From Desmodus rotundus (Eukaryota > Chordata > Mammalia > Chiroptera > Phyllostomidae): a stretch of 64,000 nt of DNA. The stretch is taken from the NCBI RefSeq assembly GCF_022682495.2, contig NC_071393.1, forward strand, positions 119,986,239-120,050,238, written 5' to 3'. Made by a program: the position numbers and the translations under genes. The notes beneath the pieces were generated by a model. The model saw only the letters and a program-made list of their open reading frames with translations, had not been told where the DNA came from and ran no database searches. Numbering within the stretch: position 1 is the first letter of the stretch; every line of letters begins with the position of its first letter. Positions 10,331 to 23,007 of this stretch are shown piece by piece.

Positions 10331-11319
10331 GGCAAAAGTAAAGCTTTCTTAGATTTTTCATTCAGGATGAATGTATTTCCAAGGAACGCGGTCCCCTTAC
10401 ATCAGTTTCAACCCAGTGCCTGTGTGCACATGGCATCCTAGTGTGTGGAAATCCTTTAACATCCACCCTCTGCCTCCCTCCTCTCTATGGCAAAATTATT
10501 TTCAGTAATAATCACTTAATAATTTAGTGCCTTTCATTATGTTTGTTGGTTCTTTAATTTTAAAATAATTCACAATTAAAGTAGAAGAATATATTATAGC
10601 GTTAGATATTATTCAGATTCAATAGAAATAGTTCACTATATATGACCTAGAATTTGACCTTACCAAACAAAATTTTCCATGACGCAGTTCTCTCTGTTTC
10701 TCTGTATGGACACATGGAATGACAACTGAATAACTCAAGCTCCCTTTCTTTTGTCTTTACAATCAGTGTGTTGTTATTTTTGATTTCAAATGCAGTGTTT
10801 AAACAAAGGGTTCTAGAGGACCGCTGGCAGTGGAGACACACATCGCACCTAAATTAAGTGCTAGTGATTCTAGAACATTACAGACTTTCTCTCCAAGTGA
10901 AGGTAGGGAGCCGAGTTCACGGGTGTTGGGGACTGATTTTATAATTACTTCTCCCAATTACCTTCCATGTAGAATACAATAATTATGAAATAATAAATAA
11001 TAAAATTGTGCTGATTTGAAACTAACCTATATAATATTAAACTTAATAATGTCTGCAGTAGTAGTTTAGAATTTTGACCAACAAGATTTTTCTGTGGGTG
11101 GAATAATTTACCACTGCTGCTGTTTAGAATTGTGGTGGGGAGACAGAATTAAATTTTCTCTTTCTTTAATCTCAGCCTGCTCTTCTTTACAGCAAAAGAG
11201 ATTCTGGCTTTTCCCCATATTCCCCATAACGTAGTGTCTTTGTGAGCTGTGGAACTCACTCTGATAGCCTCCTCTTGCCTGGGGTGAGATATATTCTGAG
11301 GAGGGTCCAAGATTGCTCA
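10331..11319. other. Unique non-coding sequence
   Basis: AT-rich with no recognised repeat or gene. The 64- to 77-codon minus-strand frames are unconvincing. Confidence 0.45.
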
Positions 11320-11640
11320 TGCGTTGCTGCAGAGCATTCACTGGTGCTATTTACAGTCCTAATTAAATGGAAGATTATTAGAAATGGGAAGGGGGATATA
11401 AATAGCTTGGTTCATTTTATCTGTTTTTTCAGTATGTGGGAAGAGCACAGCTTCTTCCCTTGAAGTTCAGTTAACTCAGGATGCATGCTGCTTTTGTTAT
11501 TCTGCTTGAGCTTTTTAAAAAAAAATCCTCCTGAAGCTAATGAAAGTGGGGGAAAAAAAGAACCCAACAAAGCGGAATCACTCCCAGTCATTGTAGAATA
11601 TGGACAGAAGGAAAGTGGAAAGAAATAGAAGTGGGGAGGG
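11320..11640. promoter_or_regulatory. Candidate conserved non-coding element
   Basis: Unique block with 'GTCCTAATTAAATGGAAG', 'GGATATAAATAGCTTGG', 'CAGTTAACTC', 'GGATGCATGC' and GAAGCTAATGAAAG, that is, several homeodomain-like TAAT cores and a TATAAATA box in non-repetitive DNA. Motif-based guess only. Confidence 0.2.
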
Positions 11641-12269
11641 GCGTGAGTGCTATAAGGAAAAAACAAATGTGGGCCTAATCCTTTCTGACAATTTTTTTTT
11701 TCCTGAAACCAACTAAAACAAATGTTACTTTCAGATCTGTGAAAAATTGGTTCACTTTACCCAGCCATAATGTGACCAGCTAGACTGTTGGGTGAGCCTT
11801 GTGACTGGGGTCTGGAGCTCTCCCTGCCCTCCGGTTAGGACACCTTTTTCAGGCAGGAAGTGAATGACTGAATGGCAACAGCACCAACGTGTATAACATG
11901 AGAGGTTTAATAATTCCACAGGTCTTCGCTGTGACATTTTCAGGGCATCTGTCAGGGACCTGACAAATGAAACCACTTTGTTAGGGGTACTTGTCTTTCT
12001 CAAAAACTGATAATAACAGTAAGGGCAAGATAGTTTTAGGTATATTTCCTTTCAATAGCAAAAGTTATTTTAAAGCAAATTTCACAATATTTACAGAATG
12101 CATTGTTTCCTTATTGTACTTCAAGTTATACATAAAAATTAAGTAAACCACTAAAAGCTATAGTCTAATTCAAAGAGTGATCCCAATGCAATAAACCTAT
12201 AGGGGGTCATTTTTTTTTTTTTAAATTCCCAGTGGCTAAATAGAGGAGTATGTAGATAAATGTTGAAAG
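11641..12269. other. Unique non-coding sequence
   Basis: T-runs near 11690 and 12213, otherwise nothing recognised. Confidence 0.4.
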
Positions 12270-12430
12270 AGTGAAACAGGCACTTCCCTGAGCCTCATTT
12301 TTCTCACCTAAAAATGGAGAAAATAGTAGTAGTTGCCTCCCAAAATAGTTGAGGATCGGTTGAGAAAATCTGAGTAGAGAACTTAGAACAGCGCCTAGAC
12401 ATAGGTGTGCTAAATAGCTGCTATTATCCC
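12270..12430 (+). mobile_element. MIR SINE, 3' part
   Basis: 'CCTGAGCCTCATTTTTCTCA', 'CCTAAAAATGGAG', 'TTGCCTCCCAAAATAGTTGA', 'GAACTTAGAACAGCGCCTAG' and 'GTGCTAAATAGCTGCTATTA' follow the MIR 3' half in order. Confidence 0.75.
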
Positions 12431-15400
12431 CACGTTACCAGGGGAAGAAAGGTATTTTGCCCCGCTTATAGCAAGGGGGAGTCAGAAGTCAGCTTCTTCA
12501 GTGAATTTATTCTCATAAATTTACATTTCACCCATGATTTTTATTGTTAAGGTCAAGAAAGCTATATTTTGGCTGATGGAGGAAGAAGGAAGCCCCTGCA
12601 TAAACAATACAGTTTTCTGGAATAACTATCTGCTGTCTGTGTGTACATGGTTTTTTCCCCCTTCTTTACTTTGCAGTGAACTTAAGGTTACTTACAGTGA
12701 TGCCACTAGAGACAGTGACTGTGCAGTCAGTAGAGACATGTCTTTCAAAACCATTCCAGGCTGTGCAGGTTTAGGGAGAGGCAGCCCTTCTTTCGGTGGT
12801 AATGACTGTTAGATGATAGAATTGAGCTCATTCCATCTTTGGAATTCTGGATACTGTAAGCAGTGTCTGCTCCAACTCCACAAAGTCGTCTGAAAGCTGT
12901 AATCCATTCCTTAAGAAAATAGATTTTGAAGTAGTAGAGTTACTGATCGCTACTAGGTTATTATTTTTTCCTGGACATTTAAATTATATTTTTGGTCAGG
13001 GTAACAGGCAGCAAGTTCTACAGAGAGCTTACCTGAGGCCGTTTTCCAGGTGTCAACTGCCCCCTCAAGCATCCGTTAGTGAGTTCGGTCACGTGGAAAT
13101 ATGCGTTGAATAACAACCATGGTTGTTGGGGGATATCGTATCAATCCAAAAGTTACACAAAGTATTCTAAGGGTATCCCAGAGATTACGTTAGTGAATCT
13201 AGTAAAACAAACAAGCAAAAAAAAAAAAATCCTGCTTTTCACAGATGGGAGTTTACTTGTATGAGAGCATATGCATGTGGGCTTTTGATTTTTACAAAGG
13301 GGATTAGAGGTAGGAATGACTTTGGAGATTGAGGGATAGAGAACACAGACAGGAGCTGATGGCAGCAACTCGACTCAAACCCTTTTTGGACTTGGGGCAC
13401 CACCGTTGCAACTCTGAGGCCCTGAGGACAGTGTTTTATACAGATGTAGAGAAGAGTCTATTTTCTTCCATCCCACTAGTCTTCCTCTAGTCTTCTTCAG
13501 CACCCTAGGGGTTTAGCTGACCACCTGAATATAGCCGCCTTGCTTGAATAGCAGCAGAAGAGCCTACCACAGCTGTAAGGTCAGGATGAGGTTATACACA
13601 GGTGTGGGAACCCCCCACACGAGCCTTTGAATGAACAAAAGGGATTTAACAGGAACCTCTGTGCTGCAAATGAACATGTAAAACCATCTGCTTCAAGCCT
13701 CCCAGACAGAAGTGAAGATTTTGAGTAAAAGCTGAAGTCAAGTAGCTGGAGATGCTTTATTTGAGAATAAAACAGGCAATACAACCAAAGTTCATTTCTG
13801 TTCCAAATTCCAAGTAACTTTTAAGTGATAGAGACTAAAGGACAGATGTAGCCCTCTAAGGGAATGGGCTGTTCATGTCTTAATAAATGTATTGCATGAC
13901 ACATAACCTATATTGGTTTAGAAACTGCCGCCAAAAGATTGGGTTAATTTTCGTCAAATGATTTTATGTCAACAACACAATGAAGAGTTTGGTCAAAGGA
14001 AGGAAACTGGTAAACTATAACCAGAAAGATTCTCATTTTCTCCTGGTCTGGCCAGACCTCTGGGGTGAGTCACGGCCAAGAGAGTGGCTGAAGGGCATGC
14101 TGCTTCCTGGAAGGATGTGGCACAGCCTAGGAAGACCATGGTGAGACCTGTGTGAAAACTTTGATAAAGACTAAATAACTCTTCCTAACCAGGTGGAGAG
14201 GGACTGAATGGAAGTATAAGGTTCTTTCCATTTTAGGAAAACCTTTGATCACGCAACCTGGATATCGTGAAGAACCTTGATATCCCTTTCCCGGAATATT
14301 CTCCTACGTACAAATTACAAGTAGACAGAAAACTGCTATGGGTTTACTAATTTGTGTACGCATGCCACTGATTTCCCTAAGTCTTAGCTATGCATACACA
14401 TTGGGTTTACAGCATATGAAGGCCAAGCGTGAGGCTTAGCATATGGTGCTCCTAGAAGTAAGCACACTGCCTGTCTCTCTGCTTATCTAATCATAGCAGC
14501 AGAGAAATTGACTTTTCATTTTTCTTTTCCCCAGGCCCTGGGAGGTGTATGTGCCAAATACTTGGCATTCTTAGTAACAAAGTCAGTCATAATTAGGATT
14601 CTAAATTAAACTACATTGCCAGCTATGGCATGTTGTGTTTTATATTATTTGTTTGAGCAAATATAACTTGAAAACAACAAAAGAAGAGAAATAAGTACAG
14701 CGTCCATGTTTTTCATGTATAGTAATCTTGTGGAATTTTATTTTATCAGAATTTTGTAGAACCTGAGTGATCAAAAAATATAAAGATTTACCTGAAACTC
14801 TGTTCTTCTGAGTAACAGTTTTGTTTGGAAATGCCCATTGTGTAATGTCAGATACGGTCAGATGATGTGTGGAAGATTGACTGGAAATTAAGTGTGGAAA
14901 AATATGGTATAGTTTTAGTTATTCCATTGACTTTGCTCCTGGAGTCTGATCTGGCTGGGTTTTCAGTGTAGTTAATGTTTCACTGGTGAACGTATAACCA
15001 TTTTGTACTGGAACGCATCCAAAAGTTTTTGATACATACTTTACAGAGGAAAAAAATGCTCTAGATAAAGGACCCACACTTTTATTTTAGATATGGCCCC
15101 TATTGCCCTTACAATCCTGAGTGAACAGAAGTCATTATCTACTCACACGTTAGATCTTAGGCTAAAAGAGTTCCCTGGGACTCCATTTCCCCCTCTGTGA
15201 AGTGAGAGCCTGGATGATCTCAATGAAGTTAATTTATTAAAGGTCCTAGTAGTTGGTGGTAGAGCCTAGATTAGAACTCAATTCACTTATTTAAAAGCCA
15301 ATTAATAAAAACCAAACTGAACTACTTCTGCAGTGTACAGCATTGGGGAGAGGAATAGGATATGAAAGGGTTTTTAAAGACAAATCATTCACCAGCGTGG

Positions 15401-16010
15401 GATTCTCTATTTTAATCATAAAACTCCATCCACAATCTTGGCCCTCCTCTCCTCCCTTTTCATATTGCTCCTTCTCATGCCTCCTTAGCCTGTGACTATG
15501 GTGGAGAGATGCCTGTAGAACACATCTGGATTGTAGGTTGAGCACAGGATGCCAACAAAGTCTACTTTCATGGCATTTGGAGTGCTGTGGACATTAAAAT
15601 CAGGTCCAACATAGGCCTCTGTGTGTTCTTTGAGAGAAGGTATTGAAAAGTTTTTTTATTCAAGATTTTTTGGTGACAGTTTTATTCAGTCCTACCTTCT
15701 TTTATACCAAAACTAGCTGTTCTTATCCATCCCTATATTTTAGTTTCTTTGTCACTGATTAATTGGCATAAACACATTATTAGCCTAAAATAGTAGCTGC
15801 ACGCTGCATAAACTATTCTTTGTTGTCATCACTAGACCCAAGTGAACCTTCTATTAACTAAATGCTAATAAATCCTACTCTTGTCAATAACTTCAGTCAC
15901 ACTGATTACCATTTTAGTGCTGTTTCCTCTCCACCGCAGCTGTTTTCTACAGAGTGGTTGTACCAAAATTTTTCACTGGGAGTCATATTTAAGCTCATTA
16001 TGATCCTACC
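12431..16010. other. Unique non-coding sequence (3.6 kb)
   Basis: No recognised gene. The segment 15175-15290 has a faint MIR-like order (minus strand) that is too weak to call. The block 14560-14700 is AT-rich with TAATTA and TATAA-type motifs. All open frames are under 95 codons and lack domains. Confidence 0.4.
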
Positions 16011-16206
16011 CTGACTGGTGTGGCTCAGTGGACTGGGCATCCTGCAAACTGAAAGGTCACTGGTTCAATTTCCAGTGAGGGAACATGACCAGGTTGTAGG
16101 TTCAGTCCCTGACTGGAGGTGTGCAAGAGGCAACCAATTGATGTTTCTCTCACTCTCTTTCTCTATCCTTTTCCCTCTCTGTAAAATTGAATAAGTAAAA
16201 TCTTTA
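16011..16206 (+). mobile_element. VES SINE (bat tRNA-derived)
   Basis: Starts 'CCCTGACTGGTGTGGCTCAG' (tRNA-derived A-box region), then 'CACTGGTTCAATTTCCAGT' (B-box region), 'AGGTTGTAGGTTCAGTCCCT', 'GTGCAAGAGGCAACCAATTG', 'ATGTTTCTCTCACTCTCTTT' and an A-rich tail. This is the diagnostic VES layout and a main reason for calling the organism a bat. Confidence 0.92.
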
Positions 16207-16329
16207 AAGTCTTTATTATTTTTGCTAGAGAATATGGCAATGCTTCATTGACAGTTTTCACAGAGCTCTATATCGTAAAATCACCTTAATTGCCTGTTAA
16301 TCCTTATTTTTTAAATTGTAATCCTCTCC

Positions 16330-16602
16330 TGAGGATATGTTTATTGATTTGAGAGAGTAAGGGGGGTGGGGAGGGAGGGAGGATAGAAGGCAGGGAAAGA
16401 AGGTGGGGGTGTGAGAGAGAGAGATAGAGAGAGAGAGATAGAGAGAGATCAATCTGTAACCTCCCATATGCTCCCTGGCCAGGGATCACACCTGCTGCAA
16501 CCTAGGTATGTGCCCTGACTGGGAATTGAACCCTCAATCTTTTATCTTTCAGTGTGCAGGACCACACTTCAACAAACTAAGCCACCCAACTAGGGTAGGG
16601 TT
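16330..16602 (-). mobile_element. VES-like SINE, reverse, with expanded purine tract
   Basis: Read on the minus strand: 'ACCCTAGTTGGGTGGCTTAG', a GGTTCAATTCCCAGTCAGGG B-box region, 'GGCACATACCTAGGTTGCAG', then a CT-rich region and an A-rich tail. The GA/GATA-rich stretch at 16415-16450 (plus strand) is longer than in the other copies and behaves like a microsatellite born inside the SINE. Together with the VES at 16011 it forms a tail-to-tail pair about 120 bp apart. Confidence 0.85.
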
Positions 16603-18856
16603 CTTTTAATTTTTTTGAATGAAAGATGGTATGCAAACTTATTTCTCTTTTTAAAAAATACAGCAGAATAAACTGCTCTGTAAGATGCTTTTGTCACTAT
16701 AATACGCATCTCCTCCCTTCTTGGAAAGCTCTTATTTCAGCTTTCACTGTGAGATCTTTGCTGTTTCACCACATGCTTCTGTCAAGGAGGCCCTTGGACC
16801 ACTGCCACAATGCGTCTTTGCTGGACGCTTCTCTCAAGTGCTGTCAGCAAGTTTCTTGATCGCATGGTTTAAAACTTGGGCTGGCAGTGTTAAATTTAGA
16901 TGGAAAATTTATTTAAGGCATATGTAAATGTGTATGCTTTCGAATACACATTCAGCCTTGCATGTATAGATTTTACAAAAAGAGCCAAAGAGAGCAAGGA
17001 GGAGGAGGAGAGAGGAGTCTGTAAATGTAAACGGGAGAGCCAAGGTGGAGACACTCTGCCTGTGAGTATCCAATGTCTAGACGGTGACGTGTCACAAGTA
17101 TACGTGCAGTTCTTCTGTGCACTAATACATACATATTGCCTTTCCAAACACCAACAAGTCATGGTGATCGGGAGTCAGTAGACAGCCGATGATGAGACCC
17201 ACAGCTTGAATAGGGAACTGTCTTTAATTTTAAATGTTCATCAGTTTTCATCTGTAGGCATGTGACACTTTCAAAGGTGATCTGGGTTTGAATGCCACAA
17301 ATTTTGTGTTTGACTTCTCATGTTTATTGTTAGTTTGCCCTTGAATTCCAGTTTCTCTTGGAGTCATAAAATTCTTAGATGATTTATCTAGCTAGGTGAC
17401 TTACCTCATACCTGTACTCAAATATGATTATAGACCATTTCAGATTCATTCCAGGAAAATATCACCTGTCAAGATGACATTTCTGAGCAATTTCTATATT
17501 TTTTCCCATTCTATTATAGAAATGTCTCTCACTCACAAATGGCTTGTTTCTGAATTTTTGTTCCATATGACTACTGTCACATCATAAATCAAAATATTGT
17601 TATGGTCATATAAGTGGCTATAATATGGATGTTTTAGAATTGCATATTTGGTTCTGCTCAATTTGTTCCTACTCAGATCTGTTTCATTTTTAAGCCAAAG
17701 GTAGTTTTTCATGTCACTCCCACCTCAAACTCCATCTAGTAACTCTAAGCCCACTTGTACCCAATCGGTTACTTACTGGGAGAGAGAGGAATGTCTGCTG
17801 TTTGAACTAAACTGACAGTTTTTGGTGATGAGCCACGAGATTAAATTCTGTCTTGTTCTTTAATTGTTTCTGAGGCTCTCTGGGACTTACAGAATTTTAC
17901 TGGTGTCAGTAGCGTTGACAGCCTTGATTCAGGCCACAGAGAGCTGAGATGTTGATTAAGAAATGTCATATTAAGCATGATTTAAGTTCATAACAAATGC
18001 ACAAGAAGCTCCATGTGTATCAGTCCTCAAACCCATTGTTAAAAAGTGTATTTTGGATTTAATTTCTTTATTTACTCAGTAATATCTTTCAAATATTGGA
18101 ACTATCTCAGGGAAATTTTTTAAGTTTTATTGAAGATATATTCAGTGATGTATTCCAGTTGTGTAGACCCCAACATATTGTTTCTTTTAGAAACAAAATT
18201 GGAAATATTCAGAAAATGAAATTTTAAGAGAGAATAGGTAACACAATACTAAAAAAAATCAGATAAGGAAGAGATGGATAATAGGAAGTAAGTATAGGTG
18301 ATTTATAGTATATTTAATGAAAAATTTCTTTTTAAGTGCCAATTTCTCTTTCTGCAGAAGACATTATTGAACAAAAAAAGGAGTCACATACAATTCAATT
18401 TAAATTTATCACTCTATTATTTTAATATATTTACTCAGGGTTAACAACTCATTAAACACCAAATTGCTCCCTTTTACTGAGTCGCTGATGCTAAAATTGA
18501 GCAGACTTACACTTTACTATAATATAACAATAGTACTACTGCAAACGGATGTAATAAAAATTAAGTAAATGGTACTGAGTGCCTTTGGAGTGGGAACCAG
18601 ATTTGTGATATAAAACAGAAAATACATCATGTGCGTGTTGCTTGTGAAATGCAAATAATGGACTTGTTCATATTCCCCCCATGAAAACCATCCATCATGA
18701 GAACCACACATGCCCTGGTGCAGCAGCTTGACTCTCCCCAAACCTGCAGTTCCTGGGTGTCAGGGCAATGCCGAGTTTCCCATTAGGAGGAGAGCAGTCG
18801 TCTTTTCCCCAGCTCTATGCTATAGGCTGTCACCTGAGCTAAGCGGTAGTTCTGCT
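16603..18856. other. Unique non-coding sequence
   Basis: No recognised gene or repeat. An octamer ATGCAAAT occurs at 18649-18656. Open frames are all 93 codons or shorter, with no domain recognised. Confidence 0.4.
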
Positions 18857-19117
18857 TGTGCCTAAACTTTTATTTATCTTTAATTTATTTATTTTTAAAG
18901 ATGTTATTTATTTTTAGAGAGAGGGGAAGGGGAGGAGAAAAAAAGGGAGAGAAACATCAATGTGAGAGAGAAACATCAATTGGTTGCTTCTTGCATGCAC
19001 CCCAACTGGGGACAAAACCCGCAGCCCAGTCATGTGACTGGGAATCGAACCAGCAGCCCTTTGCTCTTCAGGGCAATGTCCCATCAAGTGAGCCACTTGG
19101 CTGTGCCTAAACTTTTA
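18857..19117 (-). mobile_element. VES SINE, reverse, with target-site duplication
   Basis: The minus strand reads from the head near 19107 through 'GGTTCGATTCCCAGTCACAT' and 'GTTGCATGC' type blocks to a CT-rich region and A-rich tail. 'GAAACATCAATGTGAGAGAG' lies in the middle on the plus strand. The direct repeat TGTGCCTAAACTTTTA flanks it perfectly at 18857-18872 and 19102-19117, as expected of L1-driven insertion. The intact 16-bp duplication suggests a fairly young copy. Confidence 0.92.
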
Positions 19118-20194
19118 AAATTTACAATTTTAATTTTTTTTTCCTCAGCTCTTGCCTTCAACACACCTCTCAAGCCATGCAACCCCCTCCATCTTCCTGT
19201 GGTCTCTCAGGGCCTTAACTCCAACAAGAACTCCTCCTTTCTTTCCCACCATGACACGAATACTCCGTGACTAACAATGGAGCAAACAGACACAGCTGTA
19301 GCTGGCGGAGGACATAGCACATTGAGTTAATATTTTCACTAACAGCATTGGGCCCTGGCACTGCCAACCAAGAGCCGAGCCTTGCTATCATTTATTCATG
19401 ACATCTATGGCTTTGGGCAACATTAAGATGAAAAATGTCTAGGAAAAGATATGCTATTTTTGTTTCTGGGTATGAAACATACCATTAATGTAACAAGATA
19501 TGAAATTTAAAGGAATACATTTTTTCTTTTTTTTCTATGAAGGTTCACCTTTCAGTTGTCATGCCTTCAGTGAAACCAGCATTTAGGAATCATCATTATC
19601 ACTAATTTACTCTGATTTGAGCCACAATCGTATTTTGTCCTTGTTAGTGAGTAACCTTACATTAGGATTTTAACAATTGTTTAAATATGCATACATTTTT
19701 TTTGTTATACCTTAGTCCATACCTTAATTAGTATTAATCCAGAATCACAATTTCCATAAAAACACAAAGGGCAGCTTAAATTAAAAAAAAAAATCCCCCT
19801 GGAAGAATTATAAAGGTAATCTTCTTTAATGGATACTAAAATGGATGAATAATTTTTAAATCCAAATTTGAGCATTAAAACTAGCCTTTATACTTTATAT
19901 TTGAGGTAACTTTAGTTTCCATGTGTCTTTCCATTGAATGTAATTTATGTATTTAGTATGAATGAGGTTTTTTTTTTTTCTATTGACATGCCTTCCTAGG
20001 TTTCTAACTTAGTATTTTAAAGATTCTGTAATAATAGGGTTTCCATTGCTGTGATGAGTATCCTCTAATTTACCCTTCTTCTCAAACAAGAGAACTCTTT
20101 TTGGATCACAGTCTTTTTCATGATAGACCCAGTTTCTCACTTTTGGGTTTATTTTGATGCTTAGATACAACAGTGGTTTGCTTTGATTTGTCTT
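19118..20194. other. Mostly unique sequence with a possible MIR scrap
   Basis: At 19365-19440 the order 'GAGCCGAGCCTTGCTATCAT', 'ATGGCTTTGGGCAACATTAAG' weakly resembles MIR (plus strand). The rest is AT-rich with homopolymer A and T runs and nothing recognised. Confidence 0.35.
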
Positions 20195-20515
20195 AACTTT
20201 TATTTATTGAAGTATAATTTACATACAGTGAAAGGCTCAGATTTTAAGTATACTATTCAATGAGTTTTAACAAATGCATACAACTGCATACCCCACACCC
20301 CTAATACGACACAAAACTTTTTTAATACCCTCTACAAATTCCCTCATGCCCGCTCCCAATTCTTTCTTCCCCATAAAGAACCACTGATCTAACTTCTATC
20401 ATCATAGTTTAACTTTTCTTATTCTAGAATATAATAAAAATGAAATTATATATTGTATCCTTTCTGGCCTGGCTTATTTCACTCAGCATACTGCTTTTGA
20501 GATTCAGTGGATTGC
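20195..20515 (-). mobile_element. Old L1 (L1M-type) 3' end
   Basis: On the plus strand, 'TTATTGAAGTATAATTTACA', 'GAGTTTTAACAAATGCATAC', 'GAACCACTGATCTAACTTCT', 'TTATTCTAGAATATAAT' and 'CTGGCTTATTTCACTCAGCA' are the reverse complement of the 3' end of mammalian L1M elements. It is a diverged and 5'-truncated relic. Confidence 0.8.
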
Positions 20516-21691
20516 TTTTAAATAATATACATACAAATGAGTCTCATAGACTTGAACAAGTCAGAATTTCTTATGAAATTAGACATTGTGATTTGCTATC
20601 TAGTGAATGATGAAGATGAAATTAGGTATTTAAGTGACTTTTAAGACACTGAGATAGGTTTTTACTACTGAAATAAGATAATGTTTTTGATTTCCGATTC
20701 TTGCTTTGAAAGTTCAGTATTCTTTTATAAATTAAATACCATATTTAGCCTGTTACCCAAAGACGAGTCACAAATACTTTTTTGTTATATATGTTCATAC
20801 TCAACCTCCTGAATACTGATTAATCTTATCAACTTCTACTAATATTAAGGTGAACTAACAGATTAGTTACAATTTTTGTTTTTCTTCTATATCTTTCATA
20901 AATAATTTGCTAACATGATTTTAAAAACCTTCACTGTCTTAAAGGAAAACAATACAATTAAGACTAAAATCCTAAAGAACTGTTTAACTTAAAGAATAAG
21001 TCAAGTAGAAATTTTATCATCTATCAATAAACAATAAGAATAATTTTCTCAAAATGGAAAAAGGAAACTGAAGCAATTAAGTAGAGGACTATCTAAAAGA
21101 ATAGCAAATGAAGCCCAGAAATTTTCAGCTGTGGTTTCATGAAAAATAATGATACACTTGATATCATTTAGATTCTTATTTGAAAAATAAGGTATTATAC
21201 ATATTAAACTTTCTGGTATTTTAAAGGTGAAAACATAGTAATCACTTGTTTTCATTCCCTTGTTTGATACCACATATTTGTCATGATACCAAGTTTTGTC
21301 TTCACACCGAGATTTACTAGACTAACAGTTCACATCTCAGCCCCTTTTCATATATAGCCCTTGAAAACTCTTTACTTCATTTTAAGATAACTCTCACCTC
21401 TCGTTATTGATTGTTTTAGTACCAATTCAGGAAATGAGAAAAAGTTACTATTATAATCTTTTATGTCCTTCAGAAAATAAAACTCTAGAATTTATAAAAT
21501 AGAAGAATAAAGGTATTTCGGAAAGTATTTGCATGTGTGTATTTTTATGAGTGTGTTAAACAATAGCATTTTATTTATTTATTTTATCTCAGACACCACT
21601 AGCATTCATTGCATCCCTAAATGAGTACATGTACATGGCATAGAAACTCTTCAGATGTGTCTTCAAAAACCCACCTCATATGAAATAATCC
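20516..21691. other. Unique AT-rich sequence
   Basis: No gene or clear repeat. Very AT-rich throughout, with a TTTATTTATTTATTTTAT stretch near 21572. Confidence 0.4.
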
Positions 21692-22500
21692 TTTTTTTTA
21701 CTGTTGTTCAAGTACAGCTGTCTCCATTTTCATCCCCCATACCCCTCTACCCCACCCATTCTCACCTCCCAACCTTAAATCTACCCCTGTTGACTTTGTC
21801 CATGGGTCCTTTATCATGTTCCTTGATGATCCTTCTCCTTCTTTGTCCTGTTATACCCTCCCTGCTCCCCTCTGGTTACTGTCAGTTTGTTCTTTATTTC
21901 AATGTCTCTGGTTGTATTTTGCTTACTTATTTATTTTGTTGATTAGGTTCCACTTATAGGTGAGATCATATGGTATTTGTCTTTCACCACCTGGCTTATT
22001 CCACTTAGCATAATGCTCTCCAGTTCCATCCATGCTGTTGCAAAGGGTAGGAGCTCCTTCTTTCTTTCTGCTGCATAGTATTCCATTGTGTAAATGTTCC
22101 ACAGTTTTCTGATCCACTCACTCACTTCCAGCACTTGGCTATTGTAAATTGTGCTTCTATGAACATTGGGGTGCATAGGTTCTTTTGAATTAGTGTTTCA
22201 GGATTCTTAGGGTATAATCCCAGTAGTGGTATTGCTGGCTCAAAAGGCAGTTCCGTTTTTAGTTTCCTGAAGAAATTCCATACTGTTTTCCACAGTGGCT
22301 GCACAAGTCTGCATTCCCACCAACAGTGCCCTAGGGTTCCCTTTTCTCCACAACCTCTCCAGCAATTGTTGCTTGTTGATGTGTTTATGATGGCCATTCT
22401 GGCCAGTGTGAAGTGGTATCTCACGGTGATTTTAATTTGCAGCTCTTTGATGGCTAGTGATGCTGAGTATCCTTTCATATGTCTCTGGGCCCTCAGCATT
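21692..22500 (-). mobile_element. LINE-1, 5'-truncated, bat lineage
   Basis: The minus strand carries the last part of ORF2 (about 22500-21943), then a C-rich (plus strand) 3' UTR of about 250 bp ending in a short A-tail at about 21692-21699. The 3' UTR has the block 'TGTTGTTCAAGTACAGCTGT' (plus strand), shared by the other young L1 ends in this window. Truncation at about 22500 is typical of L1 retrotransposition. No clear target duplication was found. Confidence 0.92.
21943..22500 (-). pseudogene. L1 ORF2 C-terminal fragment, frameshifted
   Basis: The translated minus strand shows the L1 ORF2 C-terminal region: the cysteine motif segment [20 protein letters not shown], then [27 protein letters not shown], and after a frame change IYTMEYYAAERKKELL up to the normal C-terminus. 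One frameshift lies at about 22120-22140. The endonuclease and reverse transcriptase domains are missing because of 5' truncation, so no activity is possible. Confidence 0.9.
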
Positions 22501-22962
22501 TTAAAAATCAACTTCAGGTAAACAAACAAGCAAACCAAAAGAAGTACCAACAGATATATTGCTTTTTATTGATCCATTGACACGTTGGACTGAAACACAC
22601 ATTTAATTATGGTAGCAGGGATATTTTAGTGTTTCTCAGTCTACAGAAGGAGGGAAGAGGGTTATCAGAGCCATGGGGGCTGGAGGATTATTTAAATTAC
22701 ACATCCTTCTCTTACTTTGGTGAAAACCAGTGCCATGAGGATGCACCAATACTAATCAGAGTGCGCTGGATCCTTGAGAGAGTTAAGGGCCAAGAATAAA
22801 AAGCTGAAGAGCCACAATCTAGAGAGACTGTATCCTTTAGAATAATTGTATCCGTTTGGTTTTACATCCCTTCACATGCAGACGGTCCCTGGAATAATTT
22901 ATGGTCAAAAGTAATACAAGTGCCATCTCAAGCCTAGAAAGAAATTCCAGCTCTTTGTTCTC
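22501..22962. other. Unique non-coding sequence
   Basis: Sequence upstream (in L1 terms) of the L1 truncation point. Nothing recognised. Confidence 0.4.
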
Positions 22963-23007
22963 AATGGATATTCTAGCAATGGATATTCTAGCAATGGATA
23001 TTCTGAA
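22963..23007. repeat. Three-copy 15-bp tandem repeat
   Basis: The unit AATGGATATTCTAGC occurs twice perfectly (22963-22977, 22978-22992) and a third time with changes in the last three bases (22993-23007). The period of 15 keeps frame, so a 62-codon plus-strand frame shows MDILA repeats, but that frame has no other sign of coding. Confidence 0.9.

Noticed and set aside
16011..16206. tRNA gene
   Set aside because: The A- and B-box-like parts belong to a tRNA-derived SINE. No cloverleaf with anticodon arm is intact.
22963..23007. CRISPR-like repeats
   Set aside because: Only three contiguous 15-bp units with no spacers, in mammalian DNA.
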